From Phocaeicola vulgatus ATCC 8482 (GTDB lineage: Bacteria > Bacteroidota > Bacteroidia > Bacteroidales > Bacteroidaceae): a stretch of DNA of 64,000 nt. The notes beneath the pieces are model-generated. The model was not told the origin of the DNA. It worked only from the letters and a program-made list of their open reading frames with translations, and ran no database searches. Shown here in pieces: positions 26,357-35,354 of this stretch (its first letter is position 1; each line of letters begins with the position of its first letter). A program made the position numbers and the translations under genes. The stretch lies in the NCBI RefSeq assembly GCF_000012825.1, contig NC_009614.1:2604001-2668000 (forward strand), written 5' to 3'.

Positions 26357-28300
26357 ATGGTTTCAGTAGATAATTTGAAAGTAGAGTTTGGAGTAACGCC
26401 TCTGTTTGAGGATGTGTCATACGTTATCAATAAGAGAGATCGTATTGCGCTGGTCGGGAAGAATGGGGCCGGTAAGTCTACTATGCTTAAGATATTGGCA
26501 GGAATACAGGCGCCTACTTCAGGTAGTGTTTCTGTTCCGCGTGATGTGACGATAGGCTATCTGCCTCAAGTCATGATTCTGAGTGATAAACATACTGTGA
26601 TGGAAGAGGCGGAGATGGCTTTTGAACATATCTTTGACTTGCAGGCTAGTATTGAGAGAATGAATCAGGAGTTGGCGGATAGAACAGATTATGATTCAGA
26701 AAACTATCATAAACTGATTGAGAAATTCACCCATGACAATGAACGCTTTTTGATGATGGGAGGTACCAATTATACAGCTGAGATAGAACGTACATTGATG
26801 GGGTTGGGATTTAGCCGGGAGGATTTTAACCGTCCTACATCTGAGTTCAGTGGTGGATGGCGTATGCGTATAGAGTTGGCCAAGTTGCTGTTGCGACGGC
26901 CCGATGTGTTGCTGTTGGACGAGCCTACCAATCATCTGGATATAGAAAGCATTCAATGGTTGGAAAACTTTTTGAAGACAAGTGCGGGAGCCGTTGTATT
27001 GGTGAGCCACGACCGTGCATTTATTAATAATGTGACCAATCGTACGATTGAAATATCTTGCGGGCATATCTATGATTATAAAGTGGCTTACGATGAGTTT
27101 GTGGTATTGCGCAAAGAACGTCGTGAGCAGCAATTGCGTGCATACGAGAACCAGCAGAAGCAAATTCAGGATACGGAAGATTTCATAGAGCGTTTCCGTT
27201 ATAAGGCTACCAAGGCTGTACAGGTGCAGAGCCGCATCAAGCAATTGGAAAAAATAGTTCCTATTGAAATTGATGATGAAGATAATTCAGCCTTGCGGTT
27301 GAAGTTTCCGCCTGCCATGCGTTCCGGCAATTATCCGGTCATTTGTGACGGGGTGAAGAAAGCATATGGCAGTCATATCGTTTTTCACGATGTGACTTTG
27401 ACTATTAATCGAGGTGAGAAGGTGGCTTTTGTCGGAAAGAATGGGGAAGGTAAGTCCACTTTGGTGAAATGTATAATGGACGAAATCCCATACGAAGGTA
27501 AACTGACCATCGGGCACAACGTACAGATTGGTTATTTTGCTCAGAATCAGGCTCAGATGTTGGATGAAAATCTGAGTGTCTTTGATACGATTGATTATGT
27601 GGCAAAAGGGGATATTCGTTTGAAGATTCGTGATATTCTGGGAGCATTCATGTTTGGAGGTGAGGCTTCTGATAAAAAAGTAAAGGTACTGTCGGGTGGG
27701 GAGCGGAGTCGTCTTGCCATGATAAAACTTTTGTTAGAACCGGTGAATTTCCTTATTTTGGACGAACCTACCAACCATCTGGATATGCGCTCAAAGGATG
27801 TATTGAAAGAAGCTATCAAGGAATTTGATGGAACGGTGATTGTTGTTTCTCATGACCGTGAGTTCTTGGATGGACTGGTGACCAAAGTTTATGAATTCGG
27901 AGGTGGAGTAGTAAAAGAACACATTGGCGGCATTTATGATTTTTTACAGAAAAAGAAAATAGAGAGTCTGAATGAGTTGCAGCTTTCGGCTTCTCCTACT
28001 GTGTCTGCCACTAAAAAGGAAGAACCCGAAACGGTTAGTGAGAACAAATTATCTTATGAGGCGCAAAAGGAATTGAATAAGAAAATTCGCAAATTGGAGA
28101 AACGAATTGCGGATTGTGAACAGAAAATAGAAAAGCTGGAAACTGAGATTGGCGAGGTGGAAGCTGATATGGCTACTCCCGAAGGTGCATCGGATATGGC
28201 TTTGTATGAAAAGCATCAGAAACTGAAAAAGGACTTGGATCAGACGGTAGAAGAATGGGAGACCGTTTCTATGGAATTAGAAGAGATGCAGGGAAGTTAA
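26357..28300 (+). CDS. ABC-F family ATPase (ribosome-associated type)
   Basis: 647 residues, two tandem ABC ATPase domains in one chain and no membrane segments, so not a transporter. Domain 1 has Walker A GKNGAGKST (about 36-44), signature SGGWRMRIELAK and Walker B LLLDEPTNHLD. Domain 2 has Walker A GKNGEGKST (about 358), signature LSGGERSRLAM and Walker B LILDEPTNHLD. The linker between them (about 240-300, with FIERFRYKATKAVQVQSRIKQLEK) is the P-site-tRNA interaction motif region of ABC-F proteins. A charged coiled coil ends the protein (about 575-647). It probably acts in translation; nothing points specifically to antibiotic resistance. Confidence 0.92.
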   Translation: MVSVDNLKVEFGVTPLFEDVSYVINKRDRIALVGKNGAGKSTMLKILAGIQAPTSGSVSVPRDVTIGYLPQVMILSDKHTVMEEAEMAFEHIFDLQASIERMNQELADRTDYDSENYHKLIEKFTHDNERFLMMGGTNYTAEIERTLMGLGFSREDFNRPTSEFSGGWRMRIELAKLLLRRPDVLLLDEPTNHLDIESIQWLENFLKTSAGAVVLVSHDRAFINNVTNRTIEISCGHIYDYKVAYDEFVVLRKERREQQLRAYENQQKQIQDTEDFIERFRYKATKAVQVQSRIKQLEKIVPIEIDDEDNSALRLKFPPAMRSGNYPVICDGVKKAYGSHIVFHDVTLTINRGEKVAFVGKNGEGKSTLVKCIMDEIPYEGKLTIGHNVQIGYFAQNQAQMLDENLSVFDTIDYVAKGDIRLKIRDILGAFMFGGEASDKKVKVLSGGERSRLAMIKLLLEPVNFLILDEPTNHLDMRSKDVLKEAIKEFDGTVIVVSHDREFLDGLVTKVYEFGGGVVKEHIGGIYDFLQKKKIESLNELQLSASPTVSATKKEEPETVSENKLSYEAQKELNKKIRKLEKRIADCEQKIEKLETEIGEVEADMATPEGASDMALYEKHQKLKKDLDQTVEEWETVSMELEEMQGS

Positions 28301-28325
28301 AGTATGTATCATATATATAGAATAA

Positions 28326-30362
28326 ATGAAAGCAAAACATTATTTACCAATGGCTGTATTGGCTCTGGCAGTAGCTGCCGGATGCGACAGTAAAAAGGAA
28401 GCCGTCATGACTTCGGGTATAGACTTGACAAATTTGGACACTACGGCTGTTCAAGGAGCTGATTTTTATCAGTATGCTTGTGGCGGATGGATGAAGAAAC
28501 ACCCTCTGACCAATGAATATTCCCGTTTTGGCTCATTCGATATGCTTGCTGAAAATAATCGGGAACAACTGAAAGGATTGATTGTGGAAATTGCTGCCGG
28601 GCAGAATGCGCAAGGTACAATAGGTCAGAAAATAGGGGATATCTATAATTTGGCTATGGATAGTGTGAAACTGAATGCGGATGGAGTAACTCCTATTCAA
28701 GCTGATTTGGAAAAGATTGCTTCAGTGAAGGATAAATCGGAAATAGTTCCTTTGATGGCGGAACTGGCTCATAGCGGTGTATTCCCTTATTTCAGTTTCT
28801 ATGTGGGTGCCGATATCATGGACAGCAAGAGCAATTTGTTTCAATTGTATCAAGGGGGTATCAGTCTGGGTGAAAAAGAATATTATCTGGACAATGATGA
28901 TGTGACTGTCAATATCCGTAATAAGTATAAGGAACATATTGTAAAGATGTTCCAATTGGCTGGTTTTGATGAGGCTGCCGCTAAAAAGAAAATGGAGGCT
29001 GTAATGGATATCGAAACCCGTATTGCAAAAGCTTCTTTCAGTGCGGTGGAACAGCGTAACCCTGCGGCCAATTATCATAAAATGTCTTTGGATGAATTAA
29101 AGAAAGAGATTCCGGGCATTGACTGGGATGCTTTCTTGAATGGTATAGGCGTGAAAGGGGTGACTGAACTGAGTGTTTCTCAAGTGGAGCCGATTAAAGA
29201 GGTTGAGAAAATTATCAATAGCTTGCCGGTTGAAAATCAGATCGCTTATATGCAATGGAGTCTGATAGACAGGGCTGCCGGTTACTTGAGTGATGATTTG
29301 GTGGCACAAAATTTTGATTTTTATGGAAAAACACTATCCGGCAAACAGGCTAACCAACCTCGTTGGAAGCGTGCTGTAAGTACTGTAAATGGAGTACTGG
29401 GTGAAGCGGTAGGTCAGATGTATGTGGAGAAATATTTTCCGGCAGCCGCAAAAGAACGTATGGTGCAGTTGGTAAAGAATCTGCAGACCGCATTGGGAGA
29501 ACGTATTCGGAATTTGGAATGGATGGGTGACAGCACAAAGATTAAAGCTATTGAGAAGTTGAATTCTTTTTATGTAAAGGTAGGCTATCCTGATAAGTGG
29601 AGGGATTATACCGGTTTGAATATTGAAAAAGATTCTTATTGGGCCAATGTGAAGCGTGCTACAGAATTCGAACTGGATTATATGTTATCCAAGGCAGGAA
29701 AGCCGGTTGACAGAGATGAATGGGGAATGACTCCGCAGACTGTCAATGCATATTATAATCCGACCACGAATGAGATTTGTTTTCCGGCGGGTATTCTTCA
29801 ATATCCGTTTTTTGATATGAATGCTGATGATGCATTTAATTATGGAGCTATTGGCGTGGTTATCGGTCATGAAATGACTCATGGATTCGATGATCAGGGA
29901 CGTCAGTTTGATAAGGATGGTAATTTGAAAGATTGGTGGACAGCCGAAGATGCCAAACGTTTTGAAGAACGTGCTCAGGTAATGGTGAATTTCTTTGATA
30001 GCATCCAGGTTTTGCCGGGACTCAATGCCAACGGTTCTTTGACTTTAGGTGAGAATATAGCCGATCATGGTGGTTTGCAGGTTTCTTTCCAGGCGTTCAA
30101 GAATGCGACAAAAGATGCTCCCCTGCCGGTAAAAGACGGATTTACTCCGGAACAGCGCTTCTTCTTGTCATACGCCGGAGTGTGGGCTGGCAATATCCGC
30201 GACGAGCAGATTCGTTTGCAAACCAAGTCTGATCCACATTCATTGGGCAGATGGCGTGTGAACGGAGCACTCCCTCAAATAGGTGCATGGTATGATGCTT
30301 TTGGCATTAAAGAGGGGGATCCTATGTATTTGGCTCCTGAAAAACGTGTCTCTATTTGGTAA
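28326..30362 (+). CDS. M13-family (neprilysin/PepO-like) metallopeptidase lipoprotein
   Basis: 678 residues. The lipobox Cys is at residue 20 (LAVAAGC). M13 N-terminal helical domain: QYACGGWMKKHPL near 52-65. Catalytic domain: NAYYNPTTNEICFPAGILQ, then the zinc motif HEMTH (about 514-518) in VIGHEMTHGFDDQGRQFD, and the third ligand in GENIADHGGL (about 577). The substrate-binding arm VNGALPQIGAWYDAF is near the end. It cleaves oligopeptides in the periplasm or at the surface. It starts 25 nt after the ABC-F gene and may be co-transcribed with it. A long hairpin terminator follows. Confidence 0.95.
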   Translation: MKAKHYLPMAVLALAVAAGCDSKKEAVMTSGIDLTNLDTTAVQGADFYQYACGGWMKKHPLTNEYSRFGSFDMLAENNREQLKGLIVEIAAGQNAQGTIGQKIGDIYNLAMDSVKLNADGVTPIQADLEKIASVKDKSEIVPLMAELAHSGVFPYFSFYVGADIMDSKSNLFQLYQGGISLGEKEYYLDNDDVTVNIRNKYKEHIVKMFQLAGFDEAAAKKKMEAVMDIETRIAKASFSAVEQRNPAANYHKMSLDELKKEIPGIDWDAFLNGIGVKGVTELSVSQVEPIKEVEKIINSLPVENQIAYMQWSLIDRAAGYLSDDLVAQNFDFYGKTLSGKQANQPRWKRAVSTVNGVLGEAVGQMYVEKYFPAAAKERMVQLVKNLQTALGERIRNLEWMGDSTKIKAIEKLNSFYVKVGYPDKWRDYTGLNIEKDSYWANVKRATEFELDYMLSKAGKPVDRDEWGMTPQTVNAYYNPTTNEICFPAGILQYPFFDMNADDAFNYGAIGVVIGHEMTHGFDDQGRQFDKDGNLKDWWTAEDAKRFEERAQVMVNFFDSIQVLPGLNANGSLTLGENIADHGGLQVSFQAFKNATKDAPLPVKDGFTPEQRFFLSYAGVWAGNIRDEQIRLQTKSDPHSLGRWRVNGALPQIGAWYDAFGIKEGDPMYLAPEKRVSIW

Positions 30363-30383
30363 GCTTTGTATGTAAAAGATAAT

Positions 30384-30434
30384 AAGAAAGCATGGTAATT
30401 GCTGAGAATTCGGCATTTACCATGCTTTCTTTTT
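30384..30434 (+). terminator. Terminator of the M13 peptidase gene
   Basis: A perfect 15-bp stem, AAGAAAGCATGGTAA (30384-30398) with its complement (30417-30431), loop 18 nt, then TTT. The T-tract is also the -33 region of the next promoter. Confidence 0.85.
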
Positions 30435-30463
30435 GGATTTTACATGATAAACACCTATTTTTG
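30432..30463 (+). promoter_or_regulatory. Promoter of the metal-efflux operon
   Basis: TTTG (30432-30435), 20 nt, TATTTTTG (30456-30463). The expected start falls about 7 nt downstream, at or next to the A of the ATG at 30470, predicting a leaderless or nearly leaderless mRNA. Confidence 0.7.
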
Positions 30464-30469
30464 TGCCCG

Positions 30470-30895
30470 ATGAAACGGAGACGATACATAGCATGGGTAT
30501 TGATGTTGGTCAGCATTATCATGTTGACAGCATCTGTTCTGCCTCATCATCATCACCGGGAAATTCTTTGTTTGCAGCATGATATGACTTTGTGCGGCTG
30601 TCAATGTTCCGTGCAGCATCAGCAGCATAATAATAGTTCTGATGAGAATCATACATGTAATGCCGGATGTGTGACCAAGTTTAAAAGTGTAACTCCGGAT
30701 CGGGCCCAAGACAGTGTTTCTCCTGATTATTCGTTTTGTTTGCTGTTATATACGGTGACGGATGTATTGGCGCTTTCATTGCGGTTGACAGAACACAACA
30801 CATTACCTTATAATTACTATTTAGAAAAACTGCATTCTACGTGTCTTCCCCACGTAAAGGGGTTGCGTGCTCCTCCTTGCGATGTTCTTGCTTAA
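30470..30895 (+). CDS. Small His/Cys-rich membrane-anchored protein (DUF6769-like)
   Basis: 141 residues. One N-terminal hydrophobic helix (about 6-22, YIAWVLMLVSIIMLTASV) is followed by PHHHHREILCLQHDMTLCGC and CSVQHQQHNNSSDENHTC, a His/Cys-rich stretch able to bind metal, then a plain tail. It resembles the DUF6769 proteins found before RND metal-efflux genes in Bacteroides. No function is established; a periplasmic metal-handling or accessory role is inferred from composition and position. ATG 30470 is chosen because the open frame upstream overlaps the terminator and promoter. Confidence 0.7.
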   Translation: MKRRRYIAWVLMLVSIIMLTASVLPHHHHREILCLQHDMTLCGCQCSVQHQQHNNSSDENHTCNAGCVTKFKSVTPDRAQDSVSPDYSFCLLLYTVTDVLALSLRLTEHNTLPYNYYLEKLHSTCLPHVKGLRAPPCDVLA

Positions 30896-30989
30896 CAGAT
30901 AGAAAGTTTATCTTTTTATCCGCAACTTTGTTGCATTTTCTTTACACTAATTTTGCATTTAATAAAAAGTAAGAACAAATAATATCATC

Positions 30990-32249
30990 ATGAAGAAACT
31001 TATTTTTATGGGAGTCTTAGGCTTGTTCCTCTTAGGCTCTTGCAACAGTAAATCGGGTCATGATCACGAAGGACACGATCATGGAACGGAGGAAGCACAT
31101 AATCACGACCACGAAGGGCATGACCATAATCACGAAGGGCATGACCATGAAAAAGAAAACCACGACCATGAGAATGAAGGTCACGAAGGGCATAATCATG
31201 AAGCGGAAGCTTCTGCAGCCGGACATTCCGATGAGATAATTCTGGCTCCAGAAAAAGCAAAAGCAGCCGGGGTAGAATCGGAAATAATCCGGCCTGAATC
31301 ATTCCGTCAGGTGATAACGACCAGCGGTCAGGTGCAGGCAGCACAAGGCGATGAAAGCGTAGTAGTCGCCAATGTAGCCGGTGTGGTTTCTTTCCGCCAT
31401 CCGGTAACGGACGGTATGAGTGTGAGCAAGGGGGCTCCCATTCTGAATATCTCTGCTGAGAATATGCCGGACGGAGACCCTGTAAAACGTACCCGTATCG
31501 CATATGAAACCGCCAAAAAAGAATATGAACGTGCCGCCAAGTTGGTAAAAAGTCAGATAATATCGCAGAAAGATTTCAATGCCATTAAGGAGAGTTATGA
31601 AAATGCATTATTGGCATACGAGGCTATTTCAAAGAACCAGACCAAAACAGGTGTGTCCGTTACAGCTCCTTTAGGTGGCTATATCAAGAATTGTCTGGTG
31701 CAGGAAGGTGACTATGTGTCGGTAGGCCAGCCTTTGGTGAGTATCACTCAGAACCGTCGTCTGTTCCTTCGTGCAGATGTTTCCGAGAAATATTATGGTT
31801 ATCTGCATAGCATCCAGTCGGCAAACTTCAAGACTCCATACGATAATAAGGTATATGAGCTGGGTGAGTTGAAAGGGCGTCTGCTTTCTTATGGTAAAGC
31901 ATCCGGTGGTACTTCTTTTTATGTGCCTGTAACTTTCGAATTTGATAATCGGGGAGATGTGATTCCCGGTTCGTATGTGGAGGTGTATCTGCTCTCGTCG
32001 GAAATGCCCGATGTGCTGGCCTTGCCTGTTACGGCACTGACCGAAGAACAAGGTTTGTACTTTGTTTATCTGCAACTGGATGAGGAAGGATATAAGAAAC
32101 AGGAGGTAACTTTGGGAGCGAGCAACGGAAAGGAAGTGCAGATTCTGACCGGTTTGAAAGCCGGTGACCGTGTGGTAACAAAGGGAGCTTATCAGGTGAA
32201 ATTAGCGTCGGCCAGCAATGCGATTCCGGCTCATAGTCATGAACATTAA
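30990..32249 (+). CDS. RND efflux periplasmic adaptor (CzcB/CusB-like)
   Basis: 419 residues. The lipobox Cys is at residue 18 (LFLLGSC). It is followed at once by about 50 residues made almost only of H, D, E, G and N in HDHEGHDH-type repeats, a likely metal-capture tail. The adaptor core follows: a barrel-sandwich/lipoyl half (VVVANVAGVVSFRHPVTDGM), a helical hairpin (AYETAKKEYERAAKLVKSQ), the second half (VTAPLGGYIKNCLVQEGDYV), a beta-barrel and a membrane-proximal domain (LKAGDRVVTKGAYQVK). It bridges the RND pump and the outer-membrane channel encoded next. Confidence 0.94.
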   Translation: MKKLIFMGVLGLFLLGSCNSKSGHDHEGHDHGTEEAHNHDHEGHDHNHEGHDHEKENHDHENEGHEGHNHEAEASAAGHSDEIILAPEKAKAAGVESEIIRPESFRQVITTSGQVQAAQGDESVVVANVAGVVSFRHPVTDGMSVSKGAPILNISAENMPDGDPVKRTRIAYETAKKEYERAAKLVKSQIISQKDFNAIKESYENALLAYEAISKNQTKTGVSVTAPLGGYIKNCLVQEGDYVSVGQPLVSITQNRRLFLRADVSEKYYGYLHSIQSANFKTPYDNKVYELGELKGRLLSYGKASGGTSFYVPVTFEFDNRGDVIPGSYVEVYLLSSEMPDVLALPVTALTEEQGLYFVYLQLDEEGYKKQEVTLGASNGKEVQILTGLKAGDRVVTKGAYQVKLASASNAIPAHSHEH

Positions 32250-32260
32250 TCAGCCGTCCT

Positions 32261-35200
32261 ATGCTAAATAAGATTATACATTTTTCCCTTCAGAACCGTA
32301 TATTGGTTCTGGTGGCGTCGGTTTTGCTGCTTATCGGCGGTACTTACACGGCTTTTCATACGGAAGTCGATGTGTTCCCCGATTTGAATGCGCCGACTGT
32401 AGTGATTATGACCGAAGCGAATGGTATGGCAGCCGAAGAGGTGGAACAATTGGTAACCTTTCCTGTAGAAACTGCCGTGAACGGTGCGACCCATGTGCGC
32501 CGGGTGCGTTCATCTTCCACCAATGGCTTTTCCGTTGTGTGGGTGGAATTTGAATGGGATACCGATATCTATCTGGCCCGTCAGATTGTCAGTGAGAAAT
32601 TGTCCTTGGTCAGCGAGGAGCTGCCCGAGAATGTAGGTAAACCTACCATGGGACCTCAGTCTTCTATTTTAGGTGAGTTGCTGATTATCGGTCTGACTTC
32701 GGATACTACTTCCATGCTCGATCTCCGTACACTGGCAGACTGGACTATCCGTCCGCGCCTGCTCTCTACGGGAGGTGTGGCACAGGTTGCCGTGCTGGGA
32801 GGTGATATCAAGGAATATCAGGTGTTGCTTGACCCTGCCCGCATGAAACATTACAATGTTACGTTGGCAGAGGTGATGAACGTTACCCGTAACATGAATC
32901 AGAATGCCAATGGCGGAGTGATTTATGAATATGGAAACGAATATATTGTTCGCGGGGTGCTTTCCAGTCATGATGTGGCTCAGTTGTCACGTTCCGTCAT
33001 CAAGACGGTGGAAGGGGTGCCCGTTACATTGGAGGATATTGCCGATGTGAAGATTGGTTCGCAGGAACCCAAACTGGGTACTGCTTCGGAGAGAGGAAAA
33101 CCTGCCGTACTGCTGACCGTTACCAAACAACCCAAGACCGGGACTATTGAACTGACAGAGCAGTTGGAAGCCGCATTGAAGGATTTGCAGAAGAATCTTC
33201 CGGCTGATGTACACGTTTCTACAGATATTTTCCGTCAGAGCCGTTTTATTGAAAGCTCTATCGGCAATGTGAAGGATTCGTTGTATGAAGGTGCTGTTTT
33301 TGTGGTGATTGTTCTCTTCCTGTTCCTTGCCAATGTACGTACCACGGTTATTTCATTGGTAACCCTTCCGTTGTCATTGATTGTTTCTATATTGACTCTT
33401 CACTATATGGGACTCACCATCAATACCATGAGTTTGGGTGGTATGGCCATTGCCATTGGTTCGTTGGTGGATGATGCCATTGTGGATGTGGAAAATGTAT
33501 GGAAGCACTTGCGTGAGAATCGCTTGTTGCCCGAAGGGGAACGTAAGAGCGTGATTGAAGTCGTGTTCAATGCTTCGAAGGAAGTGCGTATGCCTATCTT
33601 GAACTCTACCTTGATTATTGTAGTCAGCTTTGTTCCTTTGTTTTTCCTGACAGGAATGGAAGGGCGTATGCTGGTTCCGTTGGGCATTGCCTTTATTGTG
33701 GCGTTGTTTGCTTCTACGGTAGTGGCTTTGACACTGACTCCGGTACTGTGCAGCTATCTGTTAGGTAATAATAAAAGCAAAGGATTGCCCAAAGAGGCAT
33801 TTGTGGCCGTATGGATGAAAAAGCATTACCGCAATGCCTTGTTATGGTCCTTGAATCATAAATCCGCAGTATTGGGTTTTACGGGTGGACTGTTTGCGGT
33901 GGCATTGGTTATGTTTTTTACATTAGGACGCAGTTTCCTGCCATCTTTCAATGAAGGTTCGTTCACCATTAATATCAGTTCATTGCCGGGAATCTCTTTG
34001 GCAGAATCGGACAAGATGGGACACCGTGCAGAAGAGTTGCTGATGTCTATTCCCGAAATACAGACCGTAGCCCGTAAAACGGGACGTGCCGAACTGGATG
34101 AGCATGCATTAGGGGTTAACGTGAGTGAAATTGAGGCCCCGTTTGAATTGAAAGACCGTTCCCGCCAGGAACTGGTAGCCGATGTGCGTGCCAAGTTATC
34201 TACCATTACCGGTGCGAATATCGAAATAGGCCAACCTATCAGCCACCGTATCGATGCCATGCTTTCGGGTACCAAGGCCAACATTGCCATCAAACTGTTT
34301 GGTAATGATTTGAACAAGATGTTTGCCATCGGTAATCAGATAAAGGATGCCATCAGCAGTGTGGAGGGTATTGCCGACTTGAATGTGGAACAACAAATCG
34401 AACGTCCGCAGCTCAAGATTGTTCCCAAACGCGAGATGCTTGCCAAATTCGGTATTTCTTTACCGGAGTTTGCCGAGTTTGTATCAGTGAACATGGCGGG
34501 TGAAGTCGTTTCACAGGTATATGAAGAAGGCAAAGCGTTTAATCTTATTGTCCGTACCAAGGATGAGGTGCGTGATGAGATGGAGAAGGTGCGCAACCTG
34601 ATGATTGATACCGGTGACGGTCAGAAAATCCCTGTCAACTATATAGCCGATGTGGTTTCTGCCATGGGACCGAATACCATCAGCCGTGAGAATGTGAAGC
34701 GTAAGATTGTGATTTCGGCCAATACCAGCGGTCGTGATTTGCGCAGCGTGGTGAATGATATACAGGAACGGATTGATGCGCAAATCAAGCTTCCCGAAGG
34801 ATATCATGTGGAATATGGCGGTCAGTTTGAAAGCGAGCAGGCGGCCAGCCGTACGCTGATGCTCACTTCGTTTATGAGTATCGTGGTTATCTTCCTGTTG
34901 CTTTATACCCAGTTTAAGAATGCAGCCCAAAGTGGAGTCATTTTGTTGAATTTGCCTTTGGCGTTGATTGGTGGGGTATTTGCATTGATGATAACAACGG
35001 GTGAGATAAGCATTCCGGCTATTATCGGCTTTATCTCGTTGTTTGGCATTGCTACCCGTAATGGTATGTTGTTGATAAGTCATTACAATATGTTGCGCGA
35101 AGAAGGTATGGATTTGAAAGAAAGCATTCTTCACGGTTCGTTAGACCGTTTGAACCCTATCCTGATGACTGCGTTGTCTTCCGCGCTGGCTTTGATACCT

Positions 35201-35344
35201 TTGGCATTCCGTGGCGATTTGCCGGGTAATGAAATACAAAGCCCGATGGCGAAAGTTATTCTTGGAGGTCTTTTGACATCGACTTTCCTGAACGCTTTCA
35301 TTATTCCGATTGTTTATGAACTGATGAACCGAAAGAAGAAATAA
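32261..35344 (+). CDS. Heavy-metal RND efflux pump, CusA/CzcA family
   Basis: 1027 residues, inner-membrane proton-driven pump with 12 helices and two large periplasmic loops. Evidence: N-terminal IHFSLQNRILVLVASVLLLIGG; FPDLNAPTVVIMTEANGMAAEEVEQLV; and the helix-4 signature GGMAIAIGSLVDDAIVDVEN. CzcA has an extra Asp in that helix (AIDFG); here it is AIAIG, as in CusA-type pumps. However, the Met-rich relay of CusA was not found, so the ion (Cu/Ag versus Zn/Co/Ni) is undecided. Second half: SFLPSFNEGSFTINISSLPG and FISLFGIATRNGMLLISHY. It is in an operon with adaptor and channel (gaps of 11 and 10 nt). Confidence 0.95.
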   Translation: MLNKIIHFSLQNRILVLVASVLLLIGGTYTAFHTEVDVFPDLNAPTVVIMTEANGMAAEEVEQLVTFPVETAVNGATHVRRVRSSSTNGFSVVWVEFEWDTDIYLARQIVSEKLSLVSEELPENVGKPTMGPQSSILGELLIIGLTSDTTSMLDLRTLADWTIRPRLLSTGGVAQVAVLGGDIKEYQVLLDPARMKHYNVTLAEVMNVTRNMNQNANGGVIYEYGNEYIVRGVLSSHDVAQLSRSVIKTVEGVPVTLEDIADVKIGSQEPKLGTASERGKPAVLLTVTKQPKTGTIELTEQLEAALKDLQKNLPADVHVSTDIFRQSRFIESSIGNVKDSLYEGAVFVVIVLFLFLANVRTTVISLVTLPLSLIVSILTLHYMGLTINTMSLGGMAIAIGSLVDDAIVDVENVWKHLRENRLLPEGERKSVIEVVFNASKEVRMPILNSTLIIVVSFVPLFFLTGMEGRMLVPLGIAFIVALFASTVVALTLTPVLCSYLLGNNKSKGLPKEAFVAVWMKKHYRNALLWSLNHKSAVLGFTGGLFAVALVMFFTLGRSFLPSFNEGSFTINISSLPGISLAESDKMGHRAEELLMSIPEIQTVARKTGRAELDEHALGVNVSEIEAPFELKDRSRQELVADVRAKLSTITGANIEIGQPISHRIDAMLSGTKANIAIKLFGNDLNKMFAIGNQIKDAISSVEGIADLNVEQQIERPQLKIVPKREMLAKFGISLPEFAEFVSVNMAGEVVSQVYEEGKAFNLIVRTKDEVRDEMEKVRNLMIDTGDGQKIPVNYIADVVSAMGPNTISRENVKRKIVISANTSGRDLRSVVNDIQERIDAQIKLPEGYHVEYGGQFESEQAASRTLMLTSFMSIVVIFLLLYTQFKNAAQSGVILLNLPLALIGGVFALMITTGEISIPAIIGFISLFGIATRNGMLLISHYNMLREEGMDLKESILHGSLDRLNPILMTALSSALALIPLAFRGDLPGNEIQSPMAKVILGGLLTSTFLNAFIIPIVYELMNRKKK

Positions 35345-35354
35345 TAGAAATAAT

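Noticed and set aside
26357..28300. ABC-F gene as an antibiotic resistance determinant
   Set aside because: The sequence fits a housekeeping ABC-F protein, and no attenuator peptide or mobile DNA lies next to it.
31006..31503. 165-codon minus-strand frame opposite the adaptor gene
   Set aside because: It is the shadow of the His-rich repeats and adaptor domain on the plus strand; the arginine/leucine-rich product is an artefact of codon use.
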